The notes beneath the pieces are model-generated. The model ran no database searches and was not told the origin of the DNA. It saw nothing but the letters and a program-made list of their open reading frames with translations. The translations under genes were made by a program, and so were the position numbers. Shown here in pieces: positions 32,761 to 41,152 of a DNA stretch of 42,541 nucleotides; position 1 is the stretch's first letter, and every line of letters begins with the position of its first letter. Source of the stretch: Actinomycetota bacterium (GTDB lineage: Bacteria; Actinomycetota; Aquicultoria; Aquicultorales; JAMCWL01); NCBI GenBank assembly GCA_023481285.1, contig JAMCWL010000038.1, forward strand, positions 1 to 42,541, given 5' to 3'.

Positions 32761-33459
32761 TTCTTTGCTGTTTTAAGCATGCAGATTGGCAAATATTTTA
32801 GCCCATGAGGTGCTTGTCGGCTATCCCATCTCAAAGCTTCACGCTGTCGAACTCTTTACCGATTGTGATAATGCTAACGGGTTTGCTTGCACCATTATCA
32901 AGTATTTTGCAAAATTCCGGCGTGAAGTTGCCCCCGACAAACCACTTCCTCTGATCGCAGGGGGTGAAGTAGCAGAATAGAACGCCGCTGATTTTCGGTG
33001 ACGCGGCTAATCTGACGGCTTTGAGCAGTTTGCTTGCCCAGTCTCCCAGACTTTTTCCATGATCAAGCTCGACGGCAATCTTTTCGGTCTTTGTCTGAAT
33101 CGGCCGTCCGGGAGCGTCCACCGACGCCCACTCCGGTTAGTGAAAACATGAATACCATAGTCCCATACCGCTTTACCGCCGTGACCCTTTTCAAGAAGAA
33201 GCTCCACGCCGGGGAAAAAGAGGTCTTTTTCCCTTGAGAGCCGCAGAAGTTCTTCCTGTACCGCACGGTCCCATATCTCTTCCTTGGTTTTACATCGAGC
33301 AACTTCGCGTTCTCCAAGCATAAACGCCTGTGCCAGAGCCTCACGCAGTTCGGCACCGGTGTTGTCGCGCAAGTACCGACCAAGAGCTTGGATGTTTGAG
33401 CCGGTGTCATCTAAACGCAGTCCAAGCAGTGTTGGCATATTTTCCCTTTATGTGCCTAA
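32682..33459 (-). mobile_element. Putative solitary integron gene cassette
   Basis: On the minus strand the segment opens with G/TTAGGC (cleavage between 33460 and 33459), 15 nt later the gene start (AAAGGGA then ATG 33438), one gene, then the attC site ending at the G at 32682. The total of 778 bp, a single gene starting immediately after the boundary, and an attC about 70 bp after the gene are the standard cassette plan. The region is visibly more AT-rich near its edges than the heme genes around it. Confidence 0.5.
32831..33438 (-). pseudogene. Frameshifted cassette gene of unknown function
   Basis: The gene starts at ATG 33438 (ribosome site AAAGGGA) and reads MPTLLGLRLDDTGSNIQALG... to IHVFTN near 33136. 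In the present frame it then runs into low-quality sequence ending at 33007. The sense continues in another frame from 33136: PEWASVDAPGRPIQTKTEKI, then AVELDHGKSLGDWASKLLKA, ending at 32831. A one-base loss near 33136-33139 would explain it; the joined protein would be about 202 aa. I do not recognise the family; the conserved-looking acidic and lysine residues (WDYGIHVF, VELDHGK) could suit a nuclease, but that is speculation. A sequencing error is possible. Confidence 0.5.
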
Positions 33460-33499
33460 CATTCTCTTTTCTATTATATATGGGATGTTTTGGCGAACA

Positions 33500-33522
33500 C
33501 CACCTTACCAGAGAGAAGGTGG
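33500..33522 (+). terminator. Possible terminator or stem-loop upstream of hemL
   Basis: CCACCTT and AAGGTGG form a 7-bp stem with a 9-nt loop, followed by CATTTCTTTATG, which is only weakly T-rich. It could be the old end of the heme operon, cut off from it by the accessory insertion. Weak evidence. Confidence 0.25.
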
Positions 33523-33620
33523 CATTTCTTTATGCAACTTTCAAAGAACTAAGATTTATGCAACATGCTATATTACGGGTATTGGAACCGGCCTGTAGGC
33601 CTATGGCTTACAACTTCGTG

Positions 33621-33626
33621 TATAAT
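33621..33626 (+). promoter_or_regulatory. Candidate -10 element for hemL
   Basis: A perfect TATAAT lies 45 nt upstream of the hemL start in an AT-rich stretch, but no convincing -35 is seen at 16-18 bp. A separate promoter for hemL is expected because the minus-strand insertion separates it from the hemB operon. Confidence 0.35.
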
Positions 33627-33671
33627 TAAAGGGTTGTTCGACGGATCAGAAGCGTAAATGCGGAGGTTTAC

Positions 33672-34955
33672 GTGAATATCAAGCGCTCAACTGAATTGTT
33701 TGACGAGGCCAAAAAAGTCATTCCCGGCGGGGTGAATTCACCGGTCCGGGCGTTCAAGTCGGTCGGTCTCAACCCGCTCTTCATTGAGCGGGCGAAGGGC
33801 TCTAAGATTTACGACGTCGACGGCAACGAGTACATAGATTACGTCTGCTCCTGGGGACCGATGATCCTCGGTCACGCGCCGGACGAGGTGCTTACGGCCG
33901 TCAGGGAAGCGCTGGAAAAGGGCACTTCGTTCGGGGCGCCGACCGAACTTGAAGTAGAGATGGCCAAAGCGGTCGTCGGGGCCGTTCCCTCCATCGAGGA
34001 GATCCGCATGGTCTCCTCGGGGACCGAGGCGACGATGTCGGCCATACGGCTCGCCCGCGGCTACACCGGTCGGGAGAAGTTCGTCAAGTTCGAGGGGTGC
34101 TACCACGGTCATGTAGATCATCTTCTCGTCGCCGCCGGGTCGGGCGTCGCCACTCTGGGCATCCCCGGGACGCCGGGGGTCACCAGAGGCGCCGCCGCCG
34201 ACACCATCGTTCTTCCCTACAACGACCTCGATGCGGCCAGAGTTACCTTCGAGAAGGCGGGCGAAGAGATAGCGGCCCTCATCGTCGAGCCGGTAGCCGG
34301 CAACATGGGCGTTGTACCCCCGGCGCCTGGCTTTCTACAAGGCTTGCGGGATATCACGAACCGGTATGGCGCCCTCCTCATCTTCGACGAGGTCATCACC
34401 GGCTTTCGCGCCGCTTTCGGCGGGGCTCAGGAGCTTTACGGTGTGACGCCGGATCTTACCTGTCTCGGCAAGATAATCGGCGGGGGCTTCCCCGTAGGGG
34501 CTTTCGGCGGCCGGCGGGAGATCATGGAGAGGTTGGCTCCGGCGGGCGACGTCTACCAGGCGGGGACACTCTCCGGCAATCCGATCGCGATGACGGCGGG
34601 GCTGGTCACTCTAAAGGCCCTCTCAAACAAGGAGGTCTACGCCGAGCTTGACCGTAAAGGGGCGTTCCTGGCCGATGGCTTGAGGGCCGCGGCATCGGAA
34701 GCCGGCGTTCCCGCCCAATTCACGAGGGTCGGCTCGCTCTCCTCGATATTCTTTACCGGGACACCGGTCAGGGATTGGGAGACGGTTAAGACTTCGGATA
34801 CCGAAACGTACGCGAAATTCTTCAAATCGATGCTCGATCAAGGGATAAACCTGGCCCCCTCGCAGTTCGAGGCGGCGTTCGTCTCAGCCGCTCACAGCCT
34901 TGAAGACATCGAAGGCACCGTTGAAGCGGCTAAGAAGGCGCTGAAAGGGTTATAA
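33672..34955 (+). CDS. hemL: Glutamate-1-semialdehyde 2,1-aminomutase HemL
   Basis: PLP enzyme that converts glutamate-1-semialdehyde to 5-aminolevulinate, completing the C5 route begun by HemA. The PLP lysine is in [17 protein letters not shown] (about residue 265). Other family marks: [57 protein letters not shown] and [10 protein letters not shown]. 427 aa, typical. GTG 33672 follows GGAGG by 6 nt. It is separated from the rest of the heme genes by the accessory island. Confidence 0.97.
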   Translation: MNIKRSTELFDEAKKVIPGGVNSPVRAFKSVGLNPLFIERAKGSKIYDVDGNEYIDYVCSWGPMILGHAPDEVLTAVREALEKGTSFGAPTELEVEMAKAVVGAVPSIEEIRMVSSGTEATMSAIRLARGYTGREKFVKFEGCYHGHVDHLLVAAGSGVATLGIPGTPGVTRGAAADTIVLPYNDLDAARVTFEKAGEEIAALIVEPVAGNMGVVPPAPGFLQGLRDITNRYGALLIFDEVITGFRAAFGGAQELYGVTPDLTCLGKIIGGGFPVGAFGGRREIMERLAPAGDVYQAGTLSGNPIAMTAGLVTLKALSNKEVYAELDRKGAFLADGLRAAASEAGVPAQFTRVGSLSSIFFTGTPVRDWETVKTSDTETYAKFFKSMLDQGINLAPSQFEAAFVSAAHSLEDIEGTVEAAKKALKGL

Positions 34956-35021
34956 TATGTTCAGAGCGGCGCCGATTCAGAATCGCGTCTCTATGGGCAT
35001 GGATACCTTTCAGGAGGATGC

Positions 35022-35822
35022 ATGGTAAGCCTTGAAGCGGTGTCGGGTCTCCCGCTCTCTCTTGACGGCGTGAGACTGGTCTTCGGAGACGGGCTCACCC
35101 CGGTCGAACCGGACGTCCGCCACTTAAGCGAATTCGCGCCGGTCTTCGCGCCGGATGGGGAGCTCACCGGTCCTGAGGATGTCTACTTCATGTATCGAGG
35201 CATCGCCCGACCTGGCGACGAGGGACTTTTCAAGAAGCACAATTACCGCTACGACATAACCATCTTGAGGCCGGGCCTCGTCGGCCGAGAACGGGTGAAA
35301 ACGATCGGTCACTACCATCCTCTAGTCTCTGGCGAGGACGTGACCTACCCGGAGGTCTACGAGGTGCTCCACGGTCGAGCGCACTATGTCTGCCAGCGCG
35401 CTGAGGGCCACAGGGCTCTCGAATTCATCATCATAGAGGCCAACCCCGGCGACAAGGTGGTCATCAAGCCGGGTTACGGACATATAACGATCAATCCGCT
35501 GGAGGAGCCCCTCGTCATGTCGAACGTCACCGCCGACGGTTTTTCCTCCGACTATCGACCGTTTGCCAAAATGCGCGGTGCGGCTTATTATCAGGTGGCG
35601 GACGGGGAGTGGGAGCTGAACGAGCGCTATGAGGTCGAGCACCCCCCAAGATGGGCTGCCGCCAAAGAAGTATCGGAGTTTGCCCTGTTGAAGGGCAGAT
35701 CGCTTTATGCCTCCATCACGTCGAAACCCGAGAAGTTCGACTTCCTGGTCCATCCGCAGAAGTATAAGGCGATTTTCGAGCGCGCCATCGAACTCGGCGG
35801 CGTCATGGATGTTAAATGGTGA
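35022..35822 (+). CDS. pgiA: Cupin-type glucose-6-phosphate isomerase
   Basis: Metal-dependent phosphoglucose isomerase of the archaeal cupin type, unrelated to ordinary bacterial Pgi. The metal site is seen in IGHYHPLVSGEDVTYPEVYEVLHG (blocks GHYHP and YPEVYEVLHGRAHY) and KPGYGHITINP. The 266-residue length is longer than the about 190 aa of archaeal enzymes owing to extra N- and C-terminal stretches. ATG 35022 with AGGAGG upstream. It lies between hemL and the nucleotide-sugar genes and could feed glucose-6-phosphate toward dTDP- and UDP-sugars. Confidence 0.88.
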   Translation: MVSLEAVSGLPLSLDGVRLVFGDGLTPVEPDVRHLSEFAPVFAPDGELTGPEDVYFMYRGIARPGDEGLFKKHNYRYDITILRPGLVGRERVKTIGHYHPLVSGEDVTYPEVYEVLHGRAHYVCQRAEGHRALEFIIIEANPGDKVVIKPGYGHITINPLEEPLVMSNVTADGFSSDYRPFAKMRGAAYYQVADGEWELNERYEVEHPPRWAAAKEVSEFALLKGRSLYASITSKPEKFDFLVHPQKYKAIFERAIELGGVMDVKW

Positions 35823-35896
35823 CCTTTTGAGTTAGACTAGACGATATCCCGTAAGCAAAACCTTAGATTTATCTCTAATCGTCATTCGGAGGACAA

Positions 35897-36964
35897 ATGA
35901 AGGGCCTGATCCTGAGCGGCGGGACCGGAACCCGGTTGCGCCCGATCACCTTTACGAGTGCCAAACAGCTAGTGCCCATTGCCAACAAGCCCATACTCTT
36001 CTACGCGATTGAGACGGTCGGGGATGCCGGTATTACCGATATCGGCATCATCGTCGGGGATACCAAAGAAGAGGTGAAAGAGACGGTTGGAGATGGCTCG
36101 GCTTTCGGGGTGAAGATTACCTATATCGAGCAGGAGGCGCCGCTCGGCCTCGCCCACGCCGTCAAAATCGCCGAGGATTTTATAGCGGGAGATTCTTTCG
36201 TCATGTTCCTCGGCGACAATCTCATCAAAGAGGGGATCGCCGGTCTCGTCGAGGAGTTCGAGCGGGATAAACCGAACTGCCAAATACTCCTGGCCCACGT
36301 CGAGAATCCAGAACAGTTTGGGGTCGCTGAGCTCACGAGCGATGGAAAAGTTGAGCGCCTCATCGAAAAGCCCAAGGATCCGCCCAGCGATCTGGCCCTC
36401 GTCGGCGTCTATATGTTCGACCCCCACATCTTCGAAGCGGTCAAAGCGATAAAGCCGTCCTGGAGGGATGAGCTGGAGATAACCGACGCCATCCAGTACC
36501 TTCTGGAGAAGGGTTATGACGTGCGACCGCATGTTATAGATGGCTGGTGGAAGGATACCGGGAAGCTGGATGACATTCTCGAGGCCAACCGCATCATGCT
36601 CGAAGGGATCGAGACGGACATAAGAGGTACGGTTGACGCTGACTCGACGCTTCACGGCCGCGTGGTTATAGAAGAAGGGGCTCATATTACCAACTCGGTT
36701 ATCCGCGGCCCCGCGATCATCGGGAAGAACAGCGAGATAACCGGTTCTTACGTGGGACCGTTCACCGCAATACATAATAACGTGAGGCTCGTCGGCAGCG
36801 AGGTTGAGCACTCGATAATACTGGCCGATTGCGTCATCGAGAACCTGGGCGGGCGCCTGGAGGGTTCGCTCCTGGGGCGCAACGTCAAGCTACATAAGAG
36901 TGATACTAAACCACGCGCTTTCCGTTTAATGGTGGGAGATAATTCGCAGGTGGAAGTCGTATAA
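35897..36964 (+). CDS. rmlA: Glucose-1-phosphate thymidylyltransferase, long form
   Basis: Makes dTDP-glucose, first step of dTDP-rhamnose synthesis. The nucleotidyltransferase core has LILSGGTGTRLRPIT, MFLGDNL, and WWKDTGKLDDILEANR. A left-handed beta-helix follows (about residues 250-340: repeated IE/IT/VI hexapeptides such as VVIEEGAHITNSVIRGPAIIG in short blocks). The 355-residue length marks the long RmlA/RfbA2 type, also found in archaea and actinobacteria. GGAGGA precedes ATG 35897. First of the rmlACBD cluster. Confidence 0.92.
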   Translation: MKGLILSGGTGTRLRPITFTSAKQLVPIANKPILFYAIETVGDAGITDIGIIVGDTKEEVKETVGDGSAFGVKITYIEQEAPLGLAHAVKIAEDFIAGDSFVMFLGDNLIKEGIAGLVEEFERDKPNCQILLAHVENPEQFGVAELTSDGKVERLIEKPKDPPSDLALVGVYMFDPHIFEAVKAIKPSWRDELEITDAIQYLLEKGYDVRPHVIDGWWKDTGKLDDILEANRIMLEGIETDIRGTVDADSTLHGRVVIEEGAHITNSVIRGPAIIGKNSEITGSYVGPFTAIHNNVRLVGSEVEHSIILADCVIENLGGRLEGSLLGRNVKLHKSDTKPRAFRLMVGDNSQVEVV

Positions 36965-36965
36965 A

Positions 36966-36987
36966 GCTATCAGCTATCAGCCGACCT
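36966..36987. repeat. Short AGCTATCAGC repeat remnant
   Basis: AGCTATCAGCTATCAGCCGAC lies in the 35-bp rmlA-rmlC gap. It matches one arm unit of the large element at 17690-17892, so it may be a solo arm. Confidence 0.5.
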
Positions 36988-36999
36988 AAAGGAGGCATA

Positions 37000-37455
37000 A
37001 TGATAGACGGCGTTATTACCAAGAAGCTAAAAGTTATGCCGGATGAGCGCGGGCGGCTCATGGAGGTTCTGAGGAGCGATGATGAGTTCTTTGGAAAGTT
37101 CGGCCAAGTGTATGTCACGACGACCTACCCCGGCGTGATCAAGGCCTGGCATCTTCATAAGCGCCAGACCGATCACGTGGCCTGCGTCAAGGGGATGATC
37201 AAGCTAGCGCTCTTCGATCCGCGCGAGGGGTCTCAAACCAAAGGTGAGGTAAACGAGCTGTTTATCGGGGAGCATAACCCGACCCTGGTCAGGATTCCGA
37301 AGGGCGTCTACCACGGCTGGAAGTGCGTGAGCGAGTCGGAGGCCTATATCGTTAACTGCCCGGACGAGCTCTATAACTACGCCGAACCGGACGAATACCG
37401 TCTGCCCTATAATACGGAAGAGATACCGTACGACTGGAGCCTGAAGAACGGATGA
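37000..37455 (+). CDS. rmlC: dTDP-4-dehydrorhamnose 3,5-epimerase-like RmlC
   Basis: Cupin-fold sugar epimerase of 151 aa, shorter than standard RmlC (about 180 aa). Features: DERGRLMEVLRSDDEFFGKFGQ, KAWHLHKRQTDHVACVKG (the catalytic histidine in WHLHK), and VRIPKGVYHGWKCVSESEAY, seen here in short blocks. AGGAGG precedes ATG 37000. It overlaps rmlB (ATGA), so the pathway assignment is strong. A WxcM-like 3,4-isomerase is less likely given the RmlABD neighbours. Confidence 0.88.
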   Translation: MIDGVITKKLKVMPDERGRLMEVLRSDDEFFGKFGQVYVTTTYPGVIKAWHLHKRQTDHVACVKGMIKLALFDPREGSQTKGEVNELFIGEHNPTLVRIPKGVYHGWKCVSESEAYIVNCPDELYNYAEPDEYRLPYNTEEIPYDWSLKNG

Positions 37456-38423
37456 GAATATTCATAACGGGCGGCGCCGGCTTTATCGGCTCCAACTTCA
37501 TCCACTACCTGCTTGCCAAATATCCGAACGACGAGGTGGTGAACTTCGATAAGCTCACCTACGCGGGCAATCTTGAAAACCTTAAGGACTTGCATGACAA
37601 CCCCCGATACTCTTTCGTCCGGGGGGACATCTGCGATTCCAGGGCCGTTCTAGAGGTCATGGAAGGGGCGGATGTCGCCGTTAATTTTGCGGCTGAAAGT
37701 CATGTCGACCGGTCGATAACCGGGCCGGCGGAGTTCATCGAGACGAATGTCTCTGGGACGCAAGTCATCCTGGAAGCGGTCAAAGAGATGAGGATAGGAC
37801 GCCTTCTCCACATCTCGACCGATGAGGTTTACGGTTCGATTCCAGAGGGCTCATTTAAGGAGGGCGATTCGCTCGATCCTTCAAGCCCCTATTCGGCATC
37901 AAAGGCGTCGGCGGACCTTCTCTGCCACGCTTACTTCGCCACCTTCAAGTTGCCCGTTATAATCTCGAGGAGCTCAAATAATTTCGGCCCTTTCCAATAT
38001 CCCGAGAAGATGGTTCCCCTCTTCGTGACGAACGCGCTGGAGGGTATCTCACTGCCGGTCTACGGCGACGGTCTTAACGTCAGGGATTGGACCTACGTCG
38101 AGGACAACTGCGCCGCGCTCGATCTGATCTTGAGAGAGGGAGCGGTCGGCGAGGTGTATAACGTGGGCGCGGGGAACGAAGTGCCGAACATAGAGCTCAC
38201 AAAGCGAATCCTCAAGCTGGTTGGTAAAGACGAAAGCCTCATCACTTACGTCACAGACCGACCTGGACACGACCGCCGCTACTCGATAGACTCCTCGAAG
38301 GTGAGATCGCTCGGTTGGGCGCCGGAGCACGACTTCGAGGAAGCGTTAAGGTTGACCGTCGATTGGTATATAAACAACGAGTGGTGGTGGCGAAAGCTTA
38401 AGCAGCCGAAAGGCCAGCTTTGA
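37452..38423 (+). CDS. rmlB: dTDP-glucose 4,6-dehydratase RmlB
   Basis: Extended short-chain dehydrogenase, second step of dTDP-rhamnose synthesis. NAD motif TGGAGFIGSNF at the N-terminus, NFAAESHVDRSI, the catalytic STDEVYGSI (T-D-E triad region) and YSASKASADLL (Tyr, Lys). 323 aa, normal. ATG 37452 overlaps the rmlC stop. The SSNNFGPFQYPEKMVPLF segment is characteristic of RmlB. Confidence 0.95.
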   Translation: MRIFITGGAGFIGSNFIHYLLAKYPNDEVVNFDKLTYAGNLENLKDLHDNPRYSFVRGDICDSRAVLEVMEGADVAVNFAAESHVDRSITGPAEFIETNVSGTQVILEAVKEMRIGRLLHISTDEVYGSIPEGSFKEGDSLDPSSPYSASKASADLLCHAYFATFKLPVIISRSSNNFGPFQYPEKMVPLFVTNALEGISLPVYGDGLNVRDWTYVEDNCAALDLILREGAVGEVYNVGAGNEVPNIELTKRILKLVGKDESLITYVTDRPGHDRRYSIDSSKVRSLGWAPEHDFEEALRLTVDWYINNEWWWRKLKQPKGQL

Positions 38424-38442
38424 GCTCAGAGCTCAGAGCTGC
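38420..38442. repeat. Short GAGCTCAGAGCTC repeat remnant
   Basis: TGAGCTCAGAGCTCAGAGCTGCC begins at the rmlB stop codon. It matches the arms of the large element at 42293-42505, suggesting a solo arm or insertion scar. Confidence 0.5.
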
Positions 38443-38463
38443 CTTTAATGTGGAGACATCAAT

Positions 38464-39306
38464 ATGCGGATACTGGTTACCGGCGCTAAAGGAATGCTCG
38501 GCAGTACCCTAGTCACTCGCCTCTCTTGCGAGCACGAGGTGATAAGCGCTAGCCGCGATAACTTTGATATAAGAGATCCTTTGGCGACCAGAGGCGAGAT
38601 TACCAGATTGGCGCCCGAACTGGTCGTCCACGCGGCGGCATATACGGACGTCGACGGATGTGAAACCAACCCCGACCTAGCTTATGAAGTGAACGCCCTC
38701 GGCGTGCAGAACGTCGCCCTCGGGTGCCAGGAGGTCGGCGCGGAGATGCTTCTCTGCTCAACCGACTTCGTCTTCGACGGCACGGCCCGCAGGCCTTATA
38801 TCGAATGGGACCAGCCGAAGCCGCTCTCCGTCTACGGCGCTTCAAAGTACGCCGGGGAGCGGGTGATCGCCCACCTTCTCAACAGGTACTACATCGTCCG
38901 GATGGCCTGGCTGTATGGGCCGAACGGCAAGAACTTCGTCAAAACGATGTTAAAGCTTGGCGAGGAGCAAGATTCGGTCAGCGTGGTGACTGATCAGGTC
39001 GGCTCGCCGACTTACACTAAAGACGTTGCCGAAGGGGTGGTTCGACTGGTTGAGTCGAAAAACTTCGGCATCTATCATATGGTGAATACGGGAGAGTGCT
39101 CCTGGAACGAGTTCGCAAAGGAGATCTTCCGTTTAGCCGGAAAGAAAGTTGATGTTAACCCGATAACTAGCGAAGAACTCGGCCGGCCCGCGAAGCGGCC
39201 GGCATACTCGGTTTTGAGAAACTTCGCTCTTGAAAAGACGATCGGCGATCATATGCGCCCGTGGCAGGAGGCGCTCGCCGACTTCTTGAAAAGCGAGGAG
39301 GCGTAA
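38464..39306 (+). CDS. rmlD: dTDP-4-dehydrorhamnose reductase RmlD
   Basis: NADPH-dependent last step to dTDP-L-rhamnose. N-terminal RILVTGAKGMLGSTL, VHAAAYTDVDGCE, the catalytic STDFVFDG, YGASKYAGERVI (Tyr, Lys) and VTDQVGSPTYTKDVA. 280 aa, normal for the family. ATG 38464; the upstream ribosome site is GGAGAC (38451-38456). The galU ATG begins immediately after its stop. Confidence 0.95.
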   Translation: MRILVTGAKGMLGSTLVTRLSCEHEVISASRDNFDIRDPLATRGEITRLAPELVVHAAAYTDVDGCETNPDLAYEVNALGVQNVALGCQEVGAEMLLCSTDFVFDGTARRPYIEWDQPKPLSVYGASKYAGERVIAHLLNRYYIVRMAWLYGPNGKNFVKTMLKLGEEQDSVSVVTDQVGSPTYTKDVAEGVVRLVESKNFGIYHMVNTGECSWNEFAKEIFRLAGKKVDVNPITSEELGRPAKRPAYSVLRNFALEKTIGDHMRPWQEALADFLKSEEA

Positions 39307-40188
39307 ATGGCTTTGAAGGGCATCGGCAAAGCGGTGATACCGGCGGCCGGTCTCGGCACCAGGTTCTTGCCGCTCACCAAAGCGCAGCCCAAAGAGATGA
39401 TTCCGGTTGTTGACAAGCCGACCATCCAGTATGCGGTCGAGGAAGCCGTCCAATCGGGGATAAACGACATCTTGATAATCACCGGTCGGGGGAAGCGGGC
39501 GATCGAGGATCATTTTGACCGCTCATTCGAGCTGGAGGCGACATTAAGGGAGAAGAACGACCTCGCCAACCTGGCTGAACTGGAGAGTATAGCCCAGCTC
39601 GCGGAGATACACTACATCAGGCAGAAGCACCCGGCGGGGCTGGGGCACGCCATTCTCTGCGCGGCCAAGCACGTCGGCCAGGAGTCGTTCGCCGTTCTCC
39701 TCGGCGACATCATTACGGACGACCCACCTTCCACTTGCGAATTGGTCGAGGCCTATAACGACGTGGGCACGTCGATAATCGCCGTCGAGCAGGTTCCGAT
39801 GGAGAAGATCTCCTCGTACGGCGTCATAAAGGGAGGGCATCTGGGCGGGGGTCTCTATGAGGTCGAGGATCTCATAGAGAAGCCTTCGTTGGATGAGGCC
39901 CCGTCCAACCTGGCCGTCCTCGGGCGCTACGTTCTGACGCCCGGTATCTTTGCGGCCCTCGAGAGAACACCGCCCGGTCGCGGCGGCGAGATACAGCTCA
40001 CCGATGGGCTGAAGACCCTCCTTGACAAGGAAAGGATCTGTGCCCTCGAGGTTACCGGCCGCCGATTCGATATCGGAAACAAGCTCGACTGGCTCAAAGC
40101 GACGGTCGAACTCGCCCTTGCCGACGAAGAGATAGGGCCGGAGCTCAGGGAGTTTCTCAAGGAGACGGTGGCATGTCGAGAATTCTAG
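39307..40188 (+). CDS. galU: UTP-glucose-1-phosphate uridylyltransferase GalU
   Basis: Makes UDP-glucose for glycan synthesis. The signature is PAAGLGTRFLPLTKAQPKEM (about residue 10). Further marks are ILIITGRGKRAIEDHFD, LGHAILCAAKHVG and LLGDII. 293 aa, typical. ATG 39307 follows GAGGAGGCGTAA of the rmlD end with no gap. The 3' end overlaps the epimerase gene by 16 nt. Confidence 0.95.
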   Translation: MALKGIGKAVIPAAGLGTRFLPLTKAQPKEMIPVVDKPTIQYAVEEAVQSGINDILIITGRGKRAIEDHFDRSFELEATLREKNDLANLAELESIAQLAEIHYIRQKHPAGLGHAILCAAKHVGQESFAVLLGDIITDDPPSTCELVEAYNDVGTSIIAVEQVPMEKISSYGVIKGGHLGGGLYEVEDLIEKPSLDEAPSNLAVLGRYVLTPGIFAALERTPPGRGGEIQLTDGLKTLLDKERICALEVTGRRFDIGNKLDWLKATVELALADEEIGPELREFLKETVACREF

Positions 40189-41114
40189 TAACGGGCGGGG
40201 CCGGGTTCATCGCCAGCCATATCGTCGACGCCTACCTGGCTGCCGGCCATGATGTTGCGGTCGTCGACAATCTTTCAAACGGAAAAAGGGAAAACGTTCA
40301 AGAAGCTGCACGCTTTTATGAAGTCGATATTCGATCTCCTCAACTGGTTGAAGTCTTTGCCGAGGAAAAACCCGAAATCGTTAACCATCACGCCGCTCAG
40401 ATCGACGTACGGGTCAGCGTTGAGGACCCCCTTTTCGACGCCGATGTAAATGTGCTTGGGATGATTAAACTCCTCGAACTCTGCGCTAAAACGGGGGTGA
40501 AGAGATTCGTCTTCGCCTCCTCGGGCGGGGCCATTTATGGCGAGCCGGCCGTGCTACCGGCTCCGGAGGAATCGAGAATTATCCCGCTCGCCCCGTACGG
40601 GGCGGCTAAGGCGGCGGGCGAGCTCTACATCGAGACCTTCGGCCGCCTCCACGCTCTTTCCTACGCTATCTTGAGATATGGCAACGTCTACGGCCCCAGG
40701 CAAGATCCCCTGGGCGAGGCGGGCGTCGTCGCCATTTTCTCAAGCGCGATGTTGGCCAATAACGACGTAAGAATATATGGGGCGGGCGAGCAGCTCCGCG
40801 ACTACGTCTATGTTGGAGACGTTGTGTCTGCAAACGTAGCTGCCCTTACCAGGGGTGATGGTATCTCGGTGAATATAGGTACAGGCAAGGGAACCTCGGT
40901 CAATGAGCTTTTTAAGGAGATGGCGGCGCTCACAGGCTATGAAAGAGAGCCGATCTACTGCCCGCGCCGTGCCGGGGAGCTGGAGCGGACCTACCTCGCT
41001 GTAAAGAAGGCGAAGGAGCTCCTCGGCTGGGAGCCAGCTAATGATCTAAAAACCGGAGTGCAAAAGACAGTTGAATACTTTAGAAAAGCTAAGGGGACGT
41101 TGTTTACTAAGTAA
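40173..41114 (+). CDS. galE: NAD-dependent sugar epimerase, GalE type
   Basis: Extended short-chain dehydrogenase/epimerase, probably UDP-glucose 4-epimerase or a UDP-uronate relative. NAD motif TGGAGFIASHIVDAY, the HHAAQIDVRVSVEDP strand, FASSGGAIYGEP (Ser-Thr region) and YGAAKAAGELY (catalytic Tyr and Lys). 313 aa. It overlaps galU, whose product UDP-glucose is the likely substrate. The exact sugar cannot be read from sequence. Confidence 0.9.
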   Translation: MSRILVTGGAGFIASHIVDAYLAAGHDVAVVDNLSNGKRENVQEAARFYEVDIRSPQLVEVFAEEKPEIVNHHAAQIDVRVSVEDPLFDADVNVLGMIKLLELCAKTGVKRFVFASSGGAIYGEPAVLPAPEESRIIPLAPYGAAKAAGELYIETFGRLHALSYAILRYGNVYGPRQDPLGEAGVVAIFSSAMLANNDVRIYGAGEQLRDYVYVGDVVSANVAALTRGDGISVNIGTGKGTSVNELFKEMAALTGYEREPIYCPRRAGELERTYLAVKKAKELLGWEPANDLKTGVQKTVEYFRKAKGTLFTK

Positions 41115-41152
41115 ACTAACTATTTAGCCAAATGCCCTTAAGTGAAGAGAGA

